A stretch of 64,000 nucleotides of DNA from Kitasatospora cineracea (GTDB taxonomy: Bacteria; Actinomycetota; Actinomycetes; Streptomycetales; Streptomycetaceae), in assembly GCF_003751605.1 (NCBI RefSeq), contig NZ_RJVJ01000002.1, positions 1 through 64,000 on the forward strand. Reading direction: 5' to 3'. The position numbers and the translations under genes were made by a program. Below are positions 17,932 through 26,833 of the stretch, one piece after another. A model generated the notes under the pieces. That model ran no database searches and had not been told where the DNA came from. It saw nothing but the letters and a program-made list of their open reading frames with translations. How positions within the stretch are numbered: position 1 is the stretch's first letter; every line of letters starts with the position of its first letter.

Positions 17932-18487
17932 GTCCGAATCCTCGCAGGTCAGACCCGGTTTCGCGTGTTGGGAAACTTCTGCCTCCCGCGACCGGGACCT
18001 CTTCCAACTGGTCGACGACGCCCGCGGCGTGCAGGTCGTCTACCCCGTCAAGGGCGTCGGCGCCGCCCAGCTCGTCGACGAGGCCGCCCTGCTGGAGAAG
18101 CACGGCGTCACCGGCGCCGAGTACGCCGACATGGCCGCCCTGCGCGGCGACCCGAGCGACGGCCTGCCGGGCGTGAAGGGCATCGGCGAGAAGACCGCCG
18201 CCCAACTCATCCGCGCGTACGGCGACCTGGCCGCCATCCGCGCCGCGGCGGCGGACTCCACCTCCAAGCTCACCCCGGCCCGCCGCAAGAACCTCCTCGA
18301 GGGCGCCGCCTACCTCGACGTCGCCCCCGCCGTGGTCCGCGTCGCCACCGACGTGCCCCTGCCGGAGTTCGACCCCGTTCTCCCCCGCGCGCCCCGCGAC
18401 CCCGCGGCCCTCGAAGCCCTCACCACCCGTTGGGGCCTCGGCAGTTCGGTGTCCCGCCTGCTCGACACCCTCGCCGCCGCCCGCTGA
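17930..18487 (+). pseudogene. 5'-3' exonuclease, C-terminal part cut by the element
   Basis: From about 17985 the frame encodes RDRDLFQLVDDARG and then the helix-hairpin-helix region GLPGVKGIGEKTAAQLI of PolA-like 5'-3' exonucleases, about 166 residues. The family normally has about 300 residues, so the N-terminal half with most metal ligands is missing. The preceding residues (from ATG 17930) come from element DNA and show no homology. The missing half should lie beyond the left end of the element. The remaining fragment should be catalytically dead, and intact function would return on excision. Confidence 0.82.
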
Positions 18488-18525
18488 CGACGCGGCCGGA
18501 CGGTGCCCGGGCGGCTGTTGCGCGG

Positions 18526-19494
18526 TCAGAGGCGCAGCAGGTTGCGGGCGTTCGTCGAGCCGATGCGGTGCTTGACCTCCCCCGGGAGGCCGGTCCGCTC
18601 CAGGGCGGCGACCGCGGCGGCGGTCTTCTCGTAGGGGTAGTCCACGGCGAAGAGCACCGCCCCGGGGCCGAGCACGTGCACCAGCGCCTCGACCGCCGCC
18701 GGGGACAGCACCCCGCTGGTGGTGGCCAGGACGTTGCTGCCGAAGTACTGCGAGGGACTGCGCAGCAGCGGGGTCGGGGGGTTGAGCGTGGCGTACCGCG
18801 AGTCGAACCGGGAGAGCTGGAAGGGCAGGAACTCCCCCGCGTGGCCGAGGATCATCCGGGCCTCCGGGTGGCGGTCGAAGACGCCGGAGAGGACGATCCG
18901 CATGGCGTGCCCGCCCGTGGTGGCCTGCCAGCTCCACAGCGCGCCGTCCATCTCCGGGTGGCCGGACAGCACGTGCCAGGAGTCCGCGGGCGGCATGCCC
19001 GGGTGCAGGTAGAGCGGCACGTCGAGTTCGGCCAGCGCGGCCCAGACCGCGTCGAAGGCGGGGTCGTCGAGGTACCTGCCCTGGACGTGGTCGTTGACCA
19101 GGGCGCCCTTGAAGCCCAGTTCCCGCACCGCGCGCCGGAGTTCGGCGACGGCGGCGGCCGGGTCCTGGAGCGGCAGCGCGGCGAAGGCGGCGAACCGGTC
19201 GGGGTGCGCGGTGACGATCGCGGCCAGCGAGTCGTTGGCGTAACCGGCGTTCGCCACCGCGCGGGCCGGGTCCGGGTCGGCCTCGATGCCGGGGACGGTC
19301 AGCGAGAGCACCTGCACGGCGATGCCGTTGGCGTCCATGTCCGGCAGCCGCAGCCCGGTGACGTCGGGCAGCCGCCGGACCACGTCGGCGACGAAGGCGG
19401 GGTCCAGGCCGGCCGGCACCGGGAACGGGGGGCGGCGCTCGGCGAGGCCGGGGATCGCGACGGCCTCCTCGATCGCGACGTAGCCCGCCCTCAC
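18526..19494 (-). CDS. Amidohydrolase-2 family protein (decarboxylase-like)
   Basis: This 322-aa TIM-barrel metalloprotein resembles the ACMSD/gamma-resorcylate decarboxylase branch. The N-terminal AIEEA replaces the HxH of classical amidohydrolases. LYLHPGMP supplies a histidine, ILGHAGEFLPF a second conserved histidine, and FAVDYPYE the late aspartate. The likely reaction is non-oxidative decarboxylation or hydrolysis of an aromatic acid, but the substrate is unknown. The GTG start at 19494 overlaps the stop of the upstream gene as GTGA, so the pair forms one operon. Confidence 0.82.
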   Translation of the reverse strand: MRAGYVAIEEAVAIPGLAERRPPFPVPAGLDPAFVADVVRRLPDVTGLRLPDMDANGIAVQVLSLTVPGIEADPDPARAVANAGYANDSLAAIVTAHPDRFAAFAALPLQDPAAAVAELRRAVRELGFKGALVNDHVQGRYLDDPAFDAVWAALAELDVPLYLHPGMPPADSWHVLSGHPEMDGALWSWQATTGGHAMRIVLSGVFDRHPEARMILGHAGEFLPFQLSRFDSRYATLNPPTPLLRSPSQYFGSNVLATTSGVLSPAAVEALVHVLGPGAVLFAVDYPYEKTAAAVAALERTGLPGEVKHRIGSTNARNLLRL

Positions 19495-20111
19495 GCCGCA
19501 CCCGCCGTCGGGACGAGGATCGCGGCGCCGGTCGTCGGCGCCTCGGCCTCGTCCAGCATCAGCGCCGCGACGGTGGCGCGGGAGGCGTGCGGCGGCAGCA
19601 GCGGCTTGGGGTACTGCGCCAGCGGGACGTTGCGCCGGGCCGCGCTGACCTCGCCGACCCACAGGTCGGGCGCGTGGAAGACGGTGGCGCCCCCGGCCAG
19701 CACGATCGTGTCGGCCGCGCCCTTCTCCGCCAGTTCCCTGCCGACGAACAGCTTCATCACGCCGTGGTAGATCCCGCCGCCGGCGCCGGTCGAGGCTCCC
19801 GAGCCGAGCGCTCCGAGCCAGAGGGTGCGGACCGGCAGCCCCGCCACCAGCCGGGCGCCGGCCAGCAGGGTGCCCGGGCCGTCGCCCTTGCCGATGCCGA
19901 GCGCGGAGACGAGGACGTCCACGTCGGCCAGCTCCGGGAACTCCTGCGGCCTGGTCACGTCCGCCTGCCGGACCTCGACCCCGCCCCGTGCGGGCGGGGC
20001 GTACCGCTGCGGGCTGCGGACCAGGGCGACCACCTCGTGGCCCCGGTCGAGCGCCTGTTCCACGACCAGGCGGCCGACCCGCCCGGTCGCGCCGAGGACT
20101 GCGATGCGCAT
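19491..20111 (-). CDS. NAD(P)-binding atypical SDR/NmrA-like protein
   Basis: This is a 206-aa Rossmann protein. The start MRIAVLGATGRVGRLVVEQA carries the GxxGxxG dinucleotide motif, and no SDR Tyr-x3-Lys pair is evident, as in NmrA-like and flavin-reductase-like proteins. The ATG at 20111 was chosen over a farther ATG because GGAG lies close upstream and homology begins there. It is divergent from the TetR gene, and two palindromic boxes lie just upstream of it. Confidence 0.83.
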   Translation of the reverse strand: MRIAVLGATGRVGRLVVEQALDRGHEVVALVRSPQRYAPPARGGVEVRQADVTRPQEFPELADVDVLVSALGIGKGDGPGTLLAGARLVAGLPVRTLWLGALGSGASTGAGGGIYHGVMKLFVGRELAEKGAADTIVLAGGATVFHAPDLWVGEVSAARRNVPLAQYPKPLLPPHASRATVAALMLDEAEAPTTGAAILVPTAGAA

Positions 20112-20125
20112 GGCGACTCCATAAC

Positions 20126-20165
20126 TGAACAGGTGTTGGTGAAAGTGAGTGAACACGTGTTGGTG
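20126..20165. promoter_or_regulatory. Direct repeat of TGAACASGTGTTGGTG, candidate TetR operator pair
   Basis: Two 16-bp boxes, 20126-20141 and 20150-20165, differ at one base. The second contains the perfect palindrome AACACGTGTT (20152-20161). They lie 15 bp upstream of the SDR-like gene and between it and the divergent TetR gene. The spacing of 24 bp places them on nearly adjacent helix faces. Binding by the neighbouring TetR protein is inferred. Confidence 0.65.
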
Positions 20166-20180
20166 ATGGGTGTCAAGGCC

Positions 20181-20224
20181 GGTCAGGGCGGGTCAGGGCG
20201 GGTCCGGGCGGGTCAGGGCGGGTC
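20181..20224. repeat. 10-bp tandem repeat (GGTCAGGGCG)
   Basis: Four head-to-tail units, one with a single change, plus a partial fifth lie between the operator pair and the TetR start. A 10-bp period is close to one helical turn. Confidence 0.8.
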
Positions 20225-20278
20225 GGTGGCGCCGAAAGGTAAGGTGATCTCCCGTCGCCGACAGGGAGGATCCGGGAC

Positions 20279-20935
20279 ATGGGCGGTGAGGAGGCGCCGC
20301 GCCGCCGGCGCAACCCCCGCGGGCAGGGACAGGTGCTCAGGGCCGAGCTGATCGAGGCCGCGGCCCACCTGCTGGCCACCCTCGACCAGCCCGAGACGCT
20401 GACCCTGCGGCAGGTCGCCCGCGAGGTCGGGGTCGCGCCCGCCAGCATCTACAGCCACTTCCCCGACCTCGGATCACTGGTCCGGCACGTGCTGCGCCTG
20501 CGCTACGCGGAGCTGGCCCGCCTGATGGACGAGGCCGCGGCCCCGGCCGCCGACCCCATCGACGACCTGGTCGGCCGCTGCGCCGCCTACGTGCGCTGGG
20601 GCGTCGAGCACCCCGGCGAGTACCGCACGCTCTTCGGCGGCCGGATGCCCGCCGACCTCGCGCTGCTCCAGGACCACGGCGCCGGCGAGGCACTCCTGGG
20701 CTCCGTGATCGCCTCGCTCGCGGCCGTCCGGGAGCGCGGCGGCGAGCGGCCCGCCCCCGCCCGGCAGTGGCAGGACGGACTGCTGCTCTGGACCGGGCTG
20801 CACGGCCTGGTCGTGCTCTACAACGACCACGGCGAACTGCCCTGGCCGCCGCTGGACGCACTGGTCGCCGACCTGCTCGGCCTGCACGCCGGACGGCCCG
20901 CGGAGGAGTTCGCGACGCGCCTCGCGGCGGGCTGA
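20279..20935 (+). CDS. TetR family transcriptional regulator
   Basis: This is a 218-aa regulator. The N-terminal DNA-binding domain (about residues 20-66) reads LTLRQVAREVGVAPASIYSHF, a textbook TetR recognition helix. The C-terminal domain matches the TetR_C type seen with the WHG/TetR-SACE family (GVEHPGEYRTLF). GGGAGG lies upstream of the ATG at 20279. It is divergent from the SDR-amidohydrolase operon, which it probably represses. Confidence 0.9.
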   Translation: MGGEEAPRRRRNPRGQGQVLRAELIEAAAHLLATLDQPETLTLRQVAREVGVAPASIYSHFPDLGSLVRHVLRLRYAELARLMDEAAAPAADPIDDLVGRCAAYVRWGVEHPGEYRTLFGGRMPADLALLQDHGAGEALLGSVIASLAAVRERGGERPAPARQWQDGLLLWTGLHGLVVLYNDHGELPWPPLDALVADLLGLHAGRPAEEFATRLAAG

Positions 20936-21067
20936 ACCCGGGCGGTGAGGGACCGTCACCCCTTGGCGCACCCGCACTGTCGGGGGTTCGGGGTGTAGCC
21001 GGCACCACCTTCAAGACGGATGCCTGCATGATGGATCGTCAGGGCGGGGTCGGGCAGGATCGGATCC

Positions 21068-22261
21068 GTGAACACCACCTCGAACCGCAGGCGCCGGATC
21101 GGCGCCGTCGCCGTCCTGGCTCTCGCCGCCTCGGTGGCCGCGACCGGCACCGGACTCGCCTTCACGACCCCGCCGTCCACCGCGCACGCGACCGCCACCA
21201 CGGCCGCCGCCACGGCCGTCGCCGCGCCCGCACCGTCCTTCCGGGGCACGCTCCCCGCGCCGACCGGCCCCTACGCCGCCGGCGAGGACGTCATCCACCT
21301 CACCGACGCGAGCCGTCCCGACCCGTGGGTGCCGTCGTCCGGCCCCCGCCAACTCACCGTCACGATGCTCTACCCGGCCGTCCCCGGGACCGGGGCCCCG
21401 GCCCCTTACACGACCCTCGGCGAGGCGGCCGGCGTCCTCCAGCGCCATCAGGCGCTGGCGAGCGCCGGCGTCACCCCGCAGAACCTCGCCGGCATCACCA
21501 CGCACGCCTTCGACGGCGCGCGGCCGCAGAGCGGCAAGCATCCGCTGGTGGTCCTCTCACCCGCGTACGAGGACCCGCGCTGGACGCTCACCGCGCTCGC
21601 CACCGACCTGGCCAGTCACGGCTACGTCGTCGCGCTCGTCGGCCACACCTACGAGGACAGCGGCGAGACGCTGGCGGACGGCCGGACGTCGTCGTGCGTG
21701 ATCTGCGACAGCCCGGCGGGGCTCGACTTCGACGCCGTCGCCGCCGGCCGCGCGCTGGACGTGTCCTTCGTGATCGACCGGCTCACGCACGGCAACACCG
21801 CCTGGCCCCTGGCCCACCTCGTCGACAAGCACGAGATCGGCATGGCCGGGCACTCCCTCGGCGGAGCGGCGGCCGCCGCCACGATGATCGCCGACCCGCG
21901 GGTGCGGGCCGGGGTGAACATGGACGGCTCCTTCCACCCGGATCCGGCGCCCGGCCAACTCGACCGGCCGTTCCTCATGCTGGGCACGACCGCCGCCACC
22001 GACTGGGAGCACACCTGGGCCGCCCTCGGCGGCTACAAGAGGTGGCTGACGGTCGTCGGCGCCAACCACTTCAGCTTCAGCGACCTGGACCTGCTGCTCC
22101 AGGAGGCCGGGTTCCCGGCACCGCCCCTCTCCCCGGAACGCGGGATCGCGATCACCCGCGAGTACGTGACCGCGTTCTTCGACCGGACGCTGAAGGGGAT
22201 CGACAGCCCGCTGCTGGACGGCCCCTCGCCGGACAACCCGGAGGTGCTCTTCCGGGACTAG
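21068..22261 (+). CDS. Secreted alpha/beta hydrolase (PAF-acetylhydrolase/lipase-like)
   Basis: This 397-aa protein has an N-terminal signal peptide (RRRR, then a hydrophobic segment through about residue 40). The nucleophile elbow GHSLGG lies near residue 262, a Gly-rich HPLVVLSPAYED strand comes earlier, and the late histidine is probably in VGANHFSF. The size and TMLYPA opening resemble the PAF-acetylhydrolase and dienelactone-type hydrolases of actinomycetes. The GTG start at 21068 has only a weak ribosome-binding site. It probably hydrolyses an ester outside the cell; the substrate is unknown. Confidence 0.83.
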   Translation: MNTTSNRRRRIGAVAVLALAASVAATGTGLAFTTPPSTAHATATTAAATAVAAPAPSFRGTLPAPTGPYAAGEDVIHLTDASRPDPWVPSSGPRQLTVTMLYPAVPGTGAPAPYTTLGEAAGVLQRHQALASAGVTPQNLAGITTHAFDGARPQSGKHPLVVLSPAYEDPRWTLTALATDLASHGYVVALVGHTYEDSGETLADGRTSSCVICDSPAGLDFDAVAAGRALDVSFVIDRLTHGNTAWPLAHLVDKHEIGMAGHSLGGAAAAATMIADPRVRAGVNMDGSFHPDPAPGQLDRPFLMLGTTAATDWEHTWAALGGYKRWLTVVGANHFSFSDLDLLLQEAGFPAPPLSPERGIAITREYVTAFFDRTLKGIDSPLLDGPSPDNPEVLFRD

Positions 22262-22348
22262 GGATCAGGGATCGGGGACCGGGGAGCAGGAGGATGCCGG
22301 TGGCTGCGGCCGGTTCGGCGCAGGGGGCGAACCGGCCGCGGCGCCGGT

Positions 22349-23014
22349 CTAGATGTAGCCCTCGCGCAGGGCGTAGGCGACCGCGTGGGCGCGGTTGCGG
22401 AGGTGGAAGCGGGTGGTGACGGTGTGGATGATGTTCTTGATCGTCCGCTCCGAGTAGAGGAGTTTGACGGCGATCTCCCCGGTGTCCATGCCGTCGGCGA
22501 CCAGGCGCAGCACGTCGACTTCGCGCGGCAGCATGCCGTGGTCGGCGGGGGCGCCGTCCGGGCCGGGGCCGTCGCCGCGCTGGCGGCCCATGCAGCCGAT
22601 CAGCCGGCCGAGCAGGTCGGGGGGGAGGTCTCCGTGGCCCCGGGCGGCGGTGAGGACGGCTTGGCGCAGGCGCTCCCCCGTCACTTCGCGGCGCCACAGG
22701 ATCGTGGTGACGCCGAGCGAGACGACGTTGAGCAGTTCCGGCTCCTGGATCCGGTCCAGGACCAGCACCACCCGCGTCCGTTCGGTCTTGACCAGTCGGG
22801 ACAGGCCGGCCAGGGCCGTCTCGTCGAAGGTGTCGGCGACCAGCAGGGCCACGCCGGTGCCACCCTGGTGGCCGTCGTCCACCAGCGAGACCTCCGGGCA
22901 CTGCCGGAGGTAGCTCACCACTCCGGCGCGGGAGAGCGGGTCCAGGGCGTGGACGGCCACCGGGATCGGTCGGGTCGTTGTCGTGGTACGGACGTCGTCG
23001 GCGTACTGCAGCAC
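22349..23014 (-). CDS. LuxR-type regulator with atypical receiver-like domain
   Basis: The 221-aa protein ends in a LuxR helix-turn-helix (about residues 160-221, PREVDVLRLVADGMDTGEIA, then SERTIKNIIHTV). The N-terminal half looks like a response-regulator receiver (DPLSR near residue 25, LVADTF near residue 60), but the usual signalling lysine is not evident. It may therefore act without phosphorylation, like many cluster-situated LuxR regulators. The GTG start at 23014 has AAAGGAA upstream. It is divergent from the SARP regulator and borders the biosynthetic cluster. Confidence 0.85.
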   Translation of the reverse strand: MLQYADDVRTTTTTRPIPVAVHALDPLSRAGVVSYLRQCPEVSLVDDGHQGGTGVALLVADTFDETALAGLSRLVKTERTRVVLVLDRIQEPELLNVVSLGVTTILWRREVTGERLRQAVLTAARGHGDLPPDLLGRLIGCMGRQRGDGPGPDGAPADHGMLPREVDVLRLVADGMDTGEIAVKLLYSERTIKNIIHTVTTRFHLRNRAHAVAYALREGYI

Positions 23015-23462
23015 GGCGCGGGGTTCCTTTCGTTGCGCTTGACGGTGCGTCCGCCACCCCCCACAGGCGGCGGCTCGCCGTCAGAACCGGGTCGGCCGGC
23101 ACCGCCCGCACGCGACGCCGTCTTTCCTCCTCCTGCGGCCCGGCTGACACCGCGGGAGTTCCCCGTGTCCGCCGAAGGATCGGCGGACACGTGCACCGGG
23201 GAACACGCTATCCGCCGCCGATCAATAAAAGATTGACGGATCCGCACCGGCGCCCGCAGCGGTACTCGGGCGGCGGCCGAACGGGTGCGGTTTGCTTTTC
23301 CGGCCCCGCTGGGAGGACGATCCCTGGCACGGCCCTTTCCGCGCGCGAGCGCGGCAGATCGAATAGGCGAGGACGCGTGACCGGAAAGCTCCCGTCGACG
23401 ATTGTTCGTGCACGTTTGACCCGGCGTCGCGGCTCGGCGGGCCGGACTGCCGCCGTCCGCCG
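23015..23462. other. Divergent promoter region of LuxR and SARP genes
   Basis: No gene is visible in these 448 bp. A small dyad, TCAAT-AAAAG-ATTGA at 23222-23236, is AT-rich in an otherwise GC-rich region and contains a TTGACG that could be a -35 element. It is a candidate promoter or operator for the SARP gene. Confidence 0.5.
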
Positions 23463-26360
23463 ATGACGGACGGCGCGGGGCCCCGCGACGGGACGAGCCC
23501 GGATCCGGACGGCCCGGAGCAGCTGCGGCTGTGCCTGCTCGGGCCGGTGCAGGCCTGGTGCGGGGAGCGCGAGTTGGACCTCGGCTCGCCGCAACAGCGG
23601 GCGCTGCTCACCGCGTTGGCGCTGCGGGCGCGCCGGATCGTGTCCGTGGACGAGCTGCTCGACGCGCTCTGGGAGGAGCCGCCGGCCCGGGCCGCCACCG
23701 TCGTGCGCACCTACGTGTCGCGGCTGCGGCGGGTGCTGGAGCCGGACCGGGCGCACCCGGCGGTGCTGGTGTCCTCGGGCAGCGGCTACGTGCTGCGGGT
23801 CCCGGCCGAGTCGGTGGACGTCGAGGTGTTCGAGGACCGGGTCGCGGCGGCGGCCCGGGCCCGCGCGCGGGGGGACGCGGCCGGGGCGCTCGGACTGCTG
23901 CGGGAGGCCTGCGAGCTGTGGCACGGCGAGCCGCTGGCCGGGCTGCCGGGGCCGCTCGCCCAGGCGCACCGGGCCCGGCTGGTCGAGCGCCGGCTGCACG
24001 CCGTCCAGGCGTGGCTGGAGGCGGAGTTGGCGGCGGGCCGGCACGCGGACGTGATCGGCGAGCTGACCGTGTGGGTCAACCAGTACCCGCTGCTGGAGCC
24101 GGTGCGGGAGCTGCTGATGCTGGCGCTGTACCGCAGCGGGCGGCAGGCCGAGGCGCTGGGCGTGTACGCGGACGCCCGGCGGACGCTGCTGGAGCAGCTG
24201 GGCGTCGATCCGGGGCCGCGGCTGCGCGAGCTCCAGGTGGGCATCCTGTCGGGCGACCCGAAGCTGGCCGCGCCGCCCGTGCTGCCGGCGCCGGGGCCCG
24301 GGGCGGGCGGCGGTCCGGCCGGTTCCTCGCCGGTCCCGCCGGCCCAGCTGCCCGCCGACGTCTCCGACTACACCGGCCGGGACGGGCTCTGCGCGGCCCT
24401 GTGCGCGGACCTGGCCCCCGGCGGCCCGGCGATGCCGGTGGTGGGGGTCTCGGGCCTGGGCGGGGTGGGCAAGTCGGCGCTCGCGGTGCACGTCGCGCAC
24501 GCGGTGGGCGGGCAGTACCCGGACGGCCAGCTGTACGTGAACCTGCGCGGGGCCGGGGCCTTACCGGCCGATCCCGGCGAGGTGCTGGCGGGTTTCCTCG
24601 GCGCGCTGGGCGTGGCCGACGCGGCGCTCCCGCAGGGGACGGCGGAGCGGGCCGCGATGTTCCGGTCCCGGGTGGCGGGCCGGCGGGTGCTGATCGTGCT
24701 GGACGACGCCCGCGACAGCCGGCAGGTCGGGCCGCTGCTGCCCGGCAGCCGTTCCTGCGCGGTGCTGGTGACCAGCCGGGCCTGGCTGTCGGGGATGCCG
24801 ATGACCCGGCAGGTCGGCCTGGAGCCGCTGACCTCGGAGGAGTCGGTGCGGCTGCTCGGGGCGATCGCCGGGGAGGCGCGGGTGGCGGCCGAGCCGGCGG
24901 CGGCCCGGCGGCTGGCGGAGGCGTGCGGGTTCCTGCCGCTGGCGGTGCGGACCGCGGCCTCCCGGCTGGCGGCCCGTCCGGCCTGGGAGCTGGCGCACAT
25001 GGCGGACCGGCTGGCCTCGGAGCGGCGGCGGCTGGCCGAGCTGGAGACCGGCGAGCTGGCGGTGGCCGCGTCGTTCCGGCTCAGCTACGACCAGTTGGAC
25101 CCGGAGACCGCCCGGGCGTTCCGGCTGCTGTCGCTGCCGGACGGCCCGGGCGTGTCCTCGGCGGCGGCCGCGGTGCTGCTGGGGCTGCCGGAGCGGGAGG
25201 CCGAGCGGCTGGCCGAGTCGCTGACCGACCTGGGGCTGCTGTCCTGCCCGTACCCCGGCCGCTACCAGTACCACGACCTGCTGCGGCTGTTCGCGCGCGA
25301 GCTGGTCCGGGAGGTGGACGGGGAGGCCGCCGGACGGGCCGCCGTGGAGCGGCTGCTGCGGCACTACCTGGCGACGGTGGCGGGCCTGTACCGGGTGGTC
25401 CGGCCGGGCTACCCGTTCCCCGACCTGGTGGCGCCGGAGGCCGTCGGGCCGCGGTTCGACGGGCCGGCCGAGGGGCTGCGCTGGGCCCGGCAGGAGATCC
25501 CCGCCGTCCTGGCGGTGGCCGGGCAGGCCGCCCGCGAGCCGGACGGCCCGCTGGCGGTGCTCGCGGACCTGGCGCTGGTGCTGATCCAGCTGATCGACCT
25601 GGGCATGGCCGTGCCGGAGCTGTGCGACCTGGCCGGGCGGCTGGCCGGGGCCGCCCGGGCCGCCGGCCTGCCGGAGAGCGAGGCGCGGGCCCGCTACACG
25701 CTGATGTGGGCGCAGCGGGAGTTCCAGCGCACCCGGCAGGCCCGGGACGAGGCGGTCCGGGTGATCGCGCTGGCCCGGCGGACCGGGCAGGCGGTGCTGC
25801 TGCCCGGGGCGCTGGCCGCGCTGGCGCTGACCAGCCTGCCGCACTGCGGCGACGAGGAGGTCGCCGCCTGGTGCGACGAGGCCGTCGCGCTGAGCGCCGA
25901 GCTGGGCAACCGGTCCTCGCACGCCTTCGTGGAGGGGATGGCGGCGCTGGCCGACGTCGCGGTGGGCCGGCCGGAGTCGGCCCGGCGGCGGGCCGAGCGC
26001 AGCCTGGCGACGTTCCGGGAGCTCGGCGACTTCGTCGGGCAGGTCCACATGCTCTACGCCCGGGCGACGGCGCTGCACGGGATGGGCCGGTTCGAGGCGG
26101 CGTGCGCGGACTACCGGGGGGGTCTGGGCGCGTTGCGCGCGCTCGGCTCCTGGGACCGGATGCCGGGCGTGCTGGTGGGGCTGGCCGAGTCCTGCCGGGC
26201 CGCCGGGCGGCCGACCGAGGCGCTGGAGGCGGCCGAGGAGGCGCTGGCGATCGCCCGGAAGGTCGGCCTGGAGCACCGTGAGGCCGGTGCGCTGACCGCG
26301 ATCGGGCACGCGCTGTTCGACCTCGGGGAGCACCACCGCGGCCGGGCCTGCCTGGCCTAG
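23463..26360 (+). CDS. AfsR-type SARP regulator (SARP-BTAD-NB-ARC-TPR)
   Basis: This 965-aa activator is the most likely pathway-specific switch of the cluster. The SARP winged helix (about residues 20-105) includes QQRALLTALALRARRIVS and YVSRLRRVLEP. The BTAD domain follows (about 112-258), then an NB-ARC ATPase with P-loop GLGGVGKSA near residue 333 and LIVLDDARD as motif B. The last third is TPR-like. Codon 367 (24561-24563) is TTA, the rare leucine codon read by the bldA tRNA in Streptomyces, so full-length protein should appear only when bldA is active. The stop is directly followed by a hairpin repeat. Confidence 0.93.
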   Translation: MTDGAGPRDGTSPDPDGPEQLRLCLLGPVQAWCGERELDLGSPQQRALLTALALRARRIVSVDELLDALWEEPPARAATVVRTYVSRLRRVLEPDRAHPAVLVSSGSGYVLRVPAESVDVEVFEDRVAAAARARARGDAAGALGLLREACELWHGEPLAGLPGPLAQAHRARLVERRLHAVQAWLEAELAAGRHADVIGELTVWVNQYPLLEPVRELLMLALYRSGRQAEALGVYADARRTLLEQLGVDPGPRLRELQVGILSGDPKLAAPPVLPAPGPGAGGGPAGSSPVPPAQLPADVSDYTGRDGLCAALCADLAPGGPAMPVVGVSGLGGVGKSALAVHVAHAVGGQYPDGQLYVNLRGAGALPADPGEVLAGFLGALGVADAALPQGTAERAAMFRSRVAGRRVLIVLDDARDSRQVGPLLPGSRSCAVLVTSRAWLSGMPMTRQVGLEPLTSEESVRLLGAIAGEARVAAEPAAARRLAEACGFLPLAVRTAASRLAARPAWELAHMADRLASERRRLAELETGELAVAASFRLSYDQLDPETARAFRLLSLPDGPGVSSAAAAVLLGLPEREAERLAESLTDLGLLSCPYPGRYQYHDLLRLFARELVREVDGEAAGRAAVERLLRHYLATVAGLYRVVRPGYPFPDLVAPEAVGPRFDGPAEGLRWARQEIPAVLAVAGQAAREPDGPLAVLADLALVLIQLIDLGMAVPELCDLAGRLAGAARAAGLPESEARARYTLMWAQREFQRTRQARDEAVRVIALARRTGQAVLLPGALAALALTSLPHCGDEEVAAWCDEAVALSAELGNRSSHAFVEGMAALADVAVGRPESARRRAERSLATFRELGDFVGQVHMLYARATALHGMGRFEAACADYRGGLGALRALGSWDRMPGVLVGLAESCRAAGRPTEALEAAEEALAIARKVGLEHREAGALTAIGHALFDLGEHHRGRACLA

Positions 26361-26365
26361 GTCCG

Positions 26366-26425
26366 GTCCGGTCGATCTTGTCGGATCGGCGCGCGGCGGT
26401 GGGCGCCCGGCAAGATCGGCCGGAC
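26366..26425. repeat. Interspersed palindromic repeat, short copy
   Basis: Arms GTCCGGTCGATCTTG (26366-26380) and CAAGATCGGCCGGAC (26411-26425) pair at 14 of 15 positions around a 30-bp GC-rich core. The core starts TCGGATCGGCGCGCGG. A longer copy of the same sequence is at 56479-56636. Lying 5 bp after the SARP stop, it probably also acts as a terminator. Confidence 0.85.
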
Positions 26426-26760
26426 AGGGCCCAGCGGGCGCGTCCGTCCGGTCGTGCGGTCGGTTCCGCCTCGCGCCACTCCGTTATCCAACGGAAATCT
26501 TCCCGGCAGGGTGCGCAACGACCATCACGGATTGATTTCGGACGGAACGGTAAGCGGGCGGATCGACGTTGTGGAGTTCTTTCGCCGGGGCGGGGTTGCC
26601 ATTCGGCGGACTTCGGCGGCGCGGGAATTGCTTCGCGGGGCGGTCGGCGGTCCGGGGACGAATTCGGCGGGACCGTTCCCGATTCGCCGACAGGGCTCCG
26701 ACGGCGGGAACCATTTCGCACCGGCGGCCGTTCGGGGCGGGCGCCGACGGCGGGGCGGGC

Positions 26761-26833
26761 GGGTCGGGTGCGGGACGGGCGGGTCGGGTGCGGGACGGGC
26801 GGGTCGGGTGCGGGACGGGCGGGTCGGGTGCGG
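26761..26833. repeat. 20-bp tandem repeat (GGGTCGGGTGCGGGACGGGC)
   Basis: Three exact units plus a 13-bp partial fourth. The G-runs on one strand could fold into G-quadruplexes. It lies about 350 bp upstream of the first biosynthetic gene. Confidence 0.85.

Larger units (their letters stand above)
1..17985. mobile_element. Integrative (probably conjugative) element, right part
   Basis: The segment holds a MobF relaxase (1098-6113), accessory genes and a large serine integrase (16333-17931). It ends where homology to a chromosomal 5'-3' exonuclease starts, near 17985. An integrase gene at the edge of the element, pointing inward, next to a truncated host gene is the usual layout for serine-integrase elements. 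The left end and the other half of the exonuclease gene lie outside the window, so the element's size and any transfer ATPase are unknown. The right boundary is accurate to about 20 bp; the attachment core cannot be fixed without the empty site. Confidence 0.7.

Noticed and set aside
23531..26281. A 916-codon open frame inside the SARP gene
   Set aside because: It is the +2 frame shadow of the SARP regulator. The composition is Gly/Arg/Ala only and there is no ribosome-binding site.
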